A stretch of DNA of 64,000 bases, from assembly GCF_005405485.1 (NCBI RefSeq), contig NZ_BJED01000015.1:1-64000 (forward strand), written 5' to 3'. The stretch is from Enterococcus hulanensis (lineage in GTDB: Bacteria > Bacillota > Bacilli > Lactobacillales > Enterococcaceae). Position 1 is the stretch's first letter, and every line of letters starts with the position of its first letter. A model generated the notes under the pieces. It saw only the letters and a program-made list of their open reading frames with translations. It made no database searches and was not told where the DNA came from. The translations under genes were made by a program, and so were the position numbers. This document shows, in pieces, positions 59,902-64,000 of this stretch.

Positions 59902-60774
59902 ATGTTAGTAACAGTCAAAGATTTATTGATGAATGCAAAAAAGCGGCAACGAGCAGTGGGAGCCTTCAATGTTCCTAATTTGGAATCACTGCGGGGAGTC
60001 ATTCAAGCAGCAGAAGAGTTGGACGTTCCCGTGATCATTCAACACGCAGAAGTTCATGAACATTTGATTTCAATTGAAGAGATCGGTCCGGTCATGGTCG
60101 AGTTTGCAAAGCAAGCCAAAGTTCCTGTCGCAGTTCATTTAGATCACGGAGCGAGTCTAGAGGAATGTGTCAAAGCCATTCGCCTAGGTTTTACTTCTAT
60201 TATGTATGACGCTTCATTGAAGGATTATGACACTAATGTAAAGGAAACGGCGGAATTAGTTAAGATTGCCCACAGTGTCGGGGTCTCTGTTGAAGCAGAA
60301 TTAGGTGAAATGACAAACTCTGCGATTGGCAGTGGAGAAGGGCGTTCGTCAAAAGCCAGCGATTTCGGTAATGCTGATCTCTTTACAAATCCGCAACAAG
60401 CCAGCGAATTTATTGAAAAAACGAAAGTAGACAGCTTGGCAGTTTCTTTTGGGACCGTGCATGGAAAATATATGATGGAACCGAATCTGGACTTCGAACG
60501 GATCAAAGCAATTCGGACAGCGACAAACGGGGCAGCCCTAGTAATGCATGGCGGATCAGGTGTTTCAAAGAAAGATTATCAAAAGGCCATTGCCGCTGGA
60601 ATTCGCAAAATCAACTATTATACCTATATGAATCTAGCCGCTGGAGAAGCGGTGAAAAAGGAATGCTTAACTCAAAGGGATGAATATTTCTTTGATGAGT
60701 TATCCTTAGTCGCTACTAGTGCAATCAAGGAAAACGTTACTAGCGCATTGAAAATTTTTAATGGATTAGATTAA
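59902..60774 (+). CDS. Class II ketose-bisphosphate aldolase
   Basis: A 290-aa zinc-dependent aldolase of the fructose/tagatose-bisphosphate type. Metal ligands are in AVHLDHGASLEEC and TVHGKYM; phosphate and sugar binding in MHGGSGVSKKDY. It starts 2 bp after the dehydrogenase and closes the operon. The absence of a kinase gene in the operon leaves open how a bisphosphate substrate would be made. Confidence 0.88.
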   Translation: MLVTVKDLLMNAKKRQRAVGAFNVPNLESLRGVIQAAEELDVPVIIQHAEVHEHLISIEEIGPVMVEFAKQAKVPVAVHLDHGASLEECVKAIRLGFTSIMYDASLKDYDTNVKETAELVKIAHSVGVSVEAELGEMTNSAIGSGEGRSSKASDFGNADLFTNPQQASEFIEKTKVDSLAVSFGTVHGKYMMEPNLDFERIKAIRTATNGAALVMHGGSGVSKKDYQKAIAAGIRKINYYTYMNLAAGEAVKKECLTQRDEYFFDELSLVATSAIKENVTSALKIFNGLD

Positions 60775-60776
60775 AT

Positions 60777-60821
60777 AAAAACACGTCTGTGAGCAGTCTT
60801 TGCTGCTTCCAGGCGTGTTTT
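60777..60821. terminator. Terminator of the mannose-type PTS operon
   Basis: AAAACACGTCTG (60777-60788) pairs with CAGGCGTGTTTT (60810-60821) with a G-T pair, with an inner GCAG/CTGC stem. It is probably shared with the convergent gene at 60839. Confidence 0.8.
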
Positions 60822-60838
60822 CGATAGAATATCAAAAA

Positions 60839-61210
60839 TTATTTTTCAACTATAATTCTTCGCTGGCGAACGTGAATAAGGTTGTATATATAGTAGGGAA
60901 GTGTAGCAAAAAATCCAACGAAAAATATAAGCTGGATCGTAATGAAAAAGAAGATGATTGTAAGAATCTTAAACTTTTTAGATTGCTTCTTTATGAATGA
61001 ACTAAACATAAATATTCCAGAAAGGATTGAGCCGATCAAGTATCCGCCTATAAGGGTGCCGGCAGCAAAATAGAGGATTTTAGTAAATGATGACAATTCA
61101 GTTGCGGGAGAGAGAACCATTAATAGAGATAAAATACCATAAAGTGCCGCTCCCACTAAAAAAGCAACCGAGGTATAAAGTAAATAGTTTTTCCTATCTT
61201 TATAAGTCAT
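60839..61210 (-). CDS. Hypothetical four-helix membrane protein
   Basis: A 123-aa protein with about three to four hydrophobic segments and a basic C-terminus (HVRQRRIIVEK); resembles small uncharacterised integral membrane proteins of the DUF3021 kind, without a firm match. I start at ATG 61210 behind AGGAGTT. Confidence 0.6.
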   Translation of the reverse strand: MTYKDRKNYLLYTSVAFLVGAALYGILSLLMVLSPATELSSFTKILYFAAGTLIGGYLIGSILSGIFMFSSFIKKQSKKFKILTIIFFFITIQLIFFVGFFATLPYYIYNLIHVRQRRIIVEK

Positions 61211-61379
61211 TGTGTAACTCCTGAAGTTATTTTTAATAAAGATAGCACGACTATCTTTAAGGAGCAACAGGATCGGAGACTTTCCTAGTTAGATAAGGGA
61301 CTTACGGTAAATTCTGATAGCTTAACTAGGGTATTTCGGAAGAAAAAACAGCCACAAAGAACAGTGACTGAGTTAAAAG

Positions 61380-61790
61380 TTATTCGACTAGATTGGTTCC
61401 ATAGGAATTATCAATGGCGCAAAGCCATTTTCCATCGACATTTCGGAAAACATAAGTTGCCCGACGTTCCATCGAAAATTCTGATTTTTCTTTAGCGCTC
61501 TGGCTAGCTTCTAAAAATGTTTGCGCAAGTACAAGAACTGTGTCGCCGGCAACCAAGTAAAGCATTTTTCCCTCAATTGGTTTGATCGAATTATCGAAGT
61601 ATTCAGCAATTTTAATAAAGGCCGACTTGATTTTATCGCGCCCGCGTGCAATTGTTCCTGGCTTGACGACCAGTATCGCGTCATCAGTATAGTAATTAAC
61701 CAACTCGTCAAAGCGTTCTTCATGAATCAGAAGATCGCAATTATCAATAATTGATTTAATTTTCTTTTCAATTTTTTCATCTTCATTCAT
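61380..61790 (-). CDS. SnoaL-like/NTF2-fold protein (DUF4440 type)
   Basis: A 136-aa protein of the NTF2-like cone fold. It has the [25 protein letters not shown] segment and the C-terminal [21 protein letters not shown] strand pattern. Start at ATG 61790, preceded by AAAGGAG. Members can be enzymes or ligand-binding proteins; no activity can be assigned. Confidence 0.78.
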   Translation of the reverse strand: MNEDEKIEKKIKSIIDNCDLLIHEERFDELVNYYTDDAILVVKPGTIARGRDKIKSAFIKIAEYFDNSIKPIEGKMLYLVAGDTVLVLAQTFLEASQSAKEKSEFSMERRATYVFRNVDGKWLCAIDNSYGTNLVE

Positions 61791-61892
61791 AGCAACCGCT
61801 CCTTTGGTTTTTATCGAAGTATAGCACAAAAAAAGAAAAATCCAACTAACGGACGAACATGTAAAGGGATACTTGCAATGACTAGGCCATCA

Positions 61893-62372
61893 TTACTTAT
61901 CCAAAAGAAGATGCTTTTTATAAAGCAAAAATCTAGCGAAGGGTTGAGCAATGCACAATTCTACGAAGAAAGAGATACTAAAGTTTCTCGGCCATTTGTA
62001 GAAAAATTGTTCGATCGGCAGCAACGAAATATATCTCATTCCTATCCAACTTGCGACAACCGTTAGAATCACTGACATCATAATTACATTGACCAGACAG
62101 CTTACGATCATATGGGAGTTAAAACTATCCTCTTTCCGAATCAATTTGGCAGTCAATTTTGATGCTGGTTCATGGGTGAGTAAAACCAAGACTACTACAA
62201 TGAGCCAAATAGCAGGCATTACTTCGAACGTGTGCTTCCATGTAGTCAAACTAAACCCCATTTCGAAACAAGATATGAGCGGGGCAATGATATTGACAGA
62301 GAGAATAGAGACGATCGCCAGAAATAAAGTGAATTCTGCTTTGTTGCGGGGGAGTTTCATATAAAAATCCAA
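61893..62372 (-). CDS. DUF2798-type membrane protein
   Basis: A 159-aa protein with four membrane helices arranged as two repeats: each half begins with an N-terminal helix such as EFTLFLAIVSILSVNIIAPLIS or MIVSCLVNVIMMSVILTVVAS. This is the DUF2798 layout. The start is uncertain: TTG 62372 has AGAGG at a fitting distance, while ATG 62360 lacks one. Confidence 0.65.
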   Translation of the reverse strand: MDFYMKLPRNKAEFTLFLAIVSILSVNIIAPLISCFEMGFSLTTWKHTFEVMPAIWLIVVVLVLLTHEPASKLTAKLIRKEDSFNSHMIVSCLVNVIMMSVILTVVASWIGMRYISLLPIEQFFYKWPRNFSISFFVELCIAQPFARFLLYKKHLLLDK

Positions 62373-62545
62373 AATATAACCTCTTTCTGGGCCTTTGCGC
62401 AAAAAAAGCGCAAAGACACCTTTTATAGTGTGCTTTACGCTGAACAATTATACGCAGTAAATACTACGATAGTTTATACGAAATATTGTTCTAAATCAAG
62501 TGCAGAGGGATGGAAAATAGTCATCTATATGAGTTTTAATCCTCT

Positions 62546-62723
62546 TCATAAAAAAATAGCAGGGACTTTGATTATAGAGAGATTATCTTCGTTATCAAAT
62601 GGAAAATAAGGATCTGGAACAACCAAATAATCTACAGACTCTTTATTAATAGTTGATCGATACATCCTAATGTCTAGAAAAATATTCTCTCAAATCAGTA
62701 TTGTCACTAAAATTAACAGGCAT
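62546..62723 (-). pseudogene. Small frameshifted ORF
   Basis: Two coding-looking pieces on the minus strand lie in different frames. The first starts at 62723 and reads MPVNFSDNTDLREYFSRH then stop. The second reads through INKESVDYLVVPDPYFPFDN and ends at 62546-62548. Joined by a one-base shift they would give a protein of about 59 residues. No family recognised. The surrounding 62448-62765 interval has no intact gene. It may be a sequencing error, a decayed gene or chance. Confidence 0.35.
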
Positions 62724-62765
62724 CTTCTATCTGTTTAGGCTGGTAACAATCAAAAAAGCGATCAA

Positions 62766-62945
62766 TTAATGATTGCTTTTTAGGTGGCTATTGATCAATT
62801 TCGTGATATCGCTGGAAAAAAGTATAAGAACGAAGCCTAGGATGTTCATAAGAAAATTGAAATTCATAAAAAGCGCATTAAGTAAAACGATCATCATTCC
62901 GATGAATAAGAATATATTGGGTTTAAGTCTGCTCATGAGTGTCAT
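62766..62945 (-). CDS. 59-aa membrane protein
   Basis: A 59-codon ORF beginning MTLMSRLKPNIFLFIGMM, with two hydrophobic segments (about 10-27 and 30-45). AAGGAGGG lies 8 bp before the ATG at 62945. A terminator-like hairpin follows: AGCAATCA pairs with TGATCGCT, then a T run, ending near 62748. The strong RBS and terminator support a real small gene despite its size. Confidence 0.7.
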   Translation of the reverse strand: MTLMSRLKPNIFLFIGMMIVLLNALFMNFNFLMNILGFVLILFSSDITKLINSHLKSNH

Positions 62946-63062
62946 AGTAGCCCTCCTTTTTTCTCACTATATTGAAAAGAGGAGGGCTTGTAAATGTATT
63001 TTTTATGTAATCAGATAAGTTTAGTCAGAAGAGCTGAGTCTTCATCGGAATTTCAAAACCGT

Positions 63063-63091
63063 TAAAAAAAAGCACATGGGTTACATGCGCT
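63063..63091 (-). terminator. Orphan minus-strand terminator
   Basis: On the minus strand, AGCGCATG (63091-63084) pairs with CATGTGCT (63078-63071), followed by a run of nine T. No intact gene ends just before it. Confidence 0.65.
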
Positions 63092-63092
63092 T

Positions 63093-63393
63093 AATGATCT
63101 ATTTGAATACGATTATTGTATCACGGCTTCCAGCATGATATTACTAACCCCAACGTAGGTACTGTAATGACTGCTTTCTCAAGTACTTTTCTACGAAATC
63201 AATATATTCTGTTATACTATCTGCTTTTTTTCTCTGAAATGATAGTAGGATAGATATTGGTATGAAAGCTTATATTTGATTGGTCATGATTTTTATCATT
63301 AGTTATTTTAAGTTATCCTGAACAATCAAAAATCAGTATCTTTTATGAAATATTTTTAATTTTGAAATTCAGCTGAAAGGATAACAGAGGGAG
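63093..63393. other. Interval without an intact gene; possible remnant
   Basis: About 300 bp. On the minus strand an open stretch ending at 63144-63146 reads ...ADSITEYIDFVEKYLRK..., which looks protein-like but has no start codon or RBS. Together with the orphan terminator at 63063-63091 it may be the last part of a decayed gene. Nothing else recognised. Confidence 0.3.
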
Positions 63394-63421
63394 AAATAAA
63401 AAAAGAGACATCGCGTCTCTT
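63394..63421 (-). terminator. Terminator of 63440-63628
   Basis: AAGAGAC (63403-63409) pairs with GTCTCTT (63415-63421), followed by T residues on the minus strand. Confidence 0.8.
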
Positions 63422-63439
63422 AATTAAAGCGTAGGTAAT

Positions 63440-63628
63440 CTAAAAAAAGCAAGAGATCGCAATGCCTAAAAACGTGATGGCAAATAACAAGCCGCTCCAT
63501 AGTGCTAACATAATAAAAGGAGAGGTATTCTTGTCTCCCTGTTGCTTAAAGTGGGTGAGTGATCGCTTAAACATGACAAACTGCCAGACACTTAATAATA
63601 AGAAAATGGTTCCCAATACGTAACTCAT
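63440..63628 (-). CDS. 62-aa membrane protein
   Basis: A 62-aa protein starting MSYVLGTIFLLLSVWQF, with two hydrophobic helices joined by a polar, basic loop (KRSLTHFKQQGDKN). AAGGGGGG precedes the ATG and a terminator follows. Hypothetical; no family recognised. Confidence 0.65.
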   Translation of the reverse strand: MSYVLGTIFLLLSVWQFVMFKRSLTHFKQQGDKNTSPFIMLALWSGLLFAITFLGIAISCFF

Positions 63629-63732
63629 TTACTAGCCCCCCTTTTAAGATAATTATACACCTATAATGGAGCCCTATTATATATTATGTGTAGATAATTA
63701 AGAAACAGTCTAGTTTCATGTTAGGGAGATTA

Positions 63733-63764
63733 AAGAAAAAAATCATCCAAAAAAATGGATGATT
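63733..63764 (-). terminator. Terminator of the right-edge gene
   Basis: AATCATCCA (63741-63749) pairs perfectly with TGGATGATT (63756-63764), followed by T residues on the minus strand. Confidence 0.8.
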
Positions 63765-64000
63765 ACGAGCTAAGTTTATCTTTGAATTTTGAAAACAATA
63801 GTGCAGAACCGATAACAATTCCATAATACACCACAGGTAGGATTAGGGATTTGGTCCCTTCGAAATAGTAGTAATAAAAGACTAATGATCCTCCAGAAAA
63901 GAATACAGTGACAAACATTTTCGCTAGTGACGGTCTTTTGCCGGATAAAGCAATCGTATAGGCGCCTAGAATAGCACCAAGAGCACAAATGAGGAAAGCA
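63763..64000 (-). CDS. Partial membrane protein gene running off the right edge
   Basis: The last 78 codons of a minus-strand gene; the start lies beyond the window. The visible part has three hydrophobic segments (ICALGAILGAYTIAL, KMFVTVFFSGGSLVFYYYF, SLILPVVYYGIVIGSALLF) and ends KFKDKLSS. It ends in a perfect terminator. This frame, rather than the Cys-rich one nearby, has membrane-protein character. Family not recognised. Confidence 0.7.
   Translation of the reverse strand, partial: AFLICALGAILGAYTIALSGKRPSLAKMFVTVFFSGGSLVFYYYYFEGTKSLILPVVYYGIVIGSALLFSKFKDKLSS

Noticed and set aside
62773-63018. Plus-strand 81-codon ORF
   Set aside because: Overlaps the minus-strand 59-aa gene, which has the better RBS, hydrophobic pattern and terminator.
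63776-63988. Minus-strand Cys-rich 70-codon ORF
   Set aside because: Out of frame with the membrane-protein reading that ends at 63763 before a terminator; composition is not protein-like.

Overview
The window reads as a chromosomal segment of a low-GC Firmicute, most likely an Enterococcus. The pointers are the Gram-positive RBS and terminator style, lactic-acid-bacterial family versions (AdcA with a ZinT tail, heterodimeric multidrug ABC exporter, SEC10/PgrA-type surface protein, paired YibE/F proteins), and frequent PTS and MarR/TetR genes. I cannot fix the species from sequence alone. No rRNA, tRNA, complete IS element, prophage or CRISPR array was seen.

Layout, left to right. 1-145: decayed 5' end of an Rpn-type nuclease gene. 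146-6352: a PRD/EII regulator divergent from a cellobiose-type PTS (B, C, A), a GH1 phospho-beta-glucosidase and a YczE-like membrane protein. 6398-12871: two drug-efflux modules, MarR-MATE and MarR-heterodimeric ABC, each with palindromic operators. 12980-14873: Zur-box-controlled AdcA zinc lipoprotein plus a 38-aa basic protein. 15005-21389: Fur-box-controlled operon of two exporter-type ABC proteins and an ECF S-T-AA set, resembling the distal part of streptococcal haem operons. 21568-23366: YibE/F pair. 23435-30000: TetR with a DUF1905/C39-like protein, divergent alpha/beta hydrolase, aldo-keto reductase, a cluster of three regulators, and an arginase-fold enzyme.

30035-34647 (minus strand) is the most interesting block: UDP-GlcNAc 2-epimerase, a membrane protein with a degenerate GGDEF domain, a 46-aa membrane peptide, a BcsA-like GT2 synthase and a GH8 hydrolase. 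This is a compact exopolysaccharide machine comparable to the Listeria Pss (poly-ManNAc) system. 34963-38714 is a second Fur-box operon (CydDC-like ABC pair plus a DUF454 protein). 39074-45293 holds a CapA-like lipoprotein, an AraC/GyrI regulator, an aldo-keto reductase and a 955-aa LysM/coiled-coil/57-aa-repeat surface protein. 45341-51550 is a set of housekeeping or accessory enzymes, an HxlR-controlled flavin reductase, an Rpn-family nuclease and a MerR regulator.

51752-53767 encodes a small protein, a HAD phosphatase and a LacI regulator. 53882-60774 is a DeoR-controlled catabolic locus: mannose-family PTS (A, B, C, D), two zinc-type dehydrogenases and a class II aldolase, with repeated DeoR half-sites at both divergent promoters. 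The right end (60839-64000) carries small membrane proteins, an NTF2-like protein and decayed gene fragments, and ends inside a membrane-protein gene.

Metal supply is a recurring theme (one Zur and two Fur boxes), as is local control by small regulators whose operators can be read directly.
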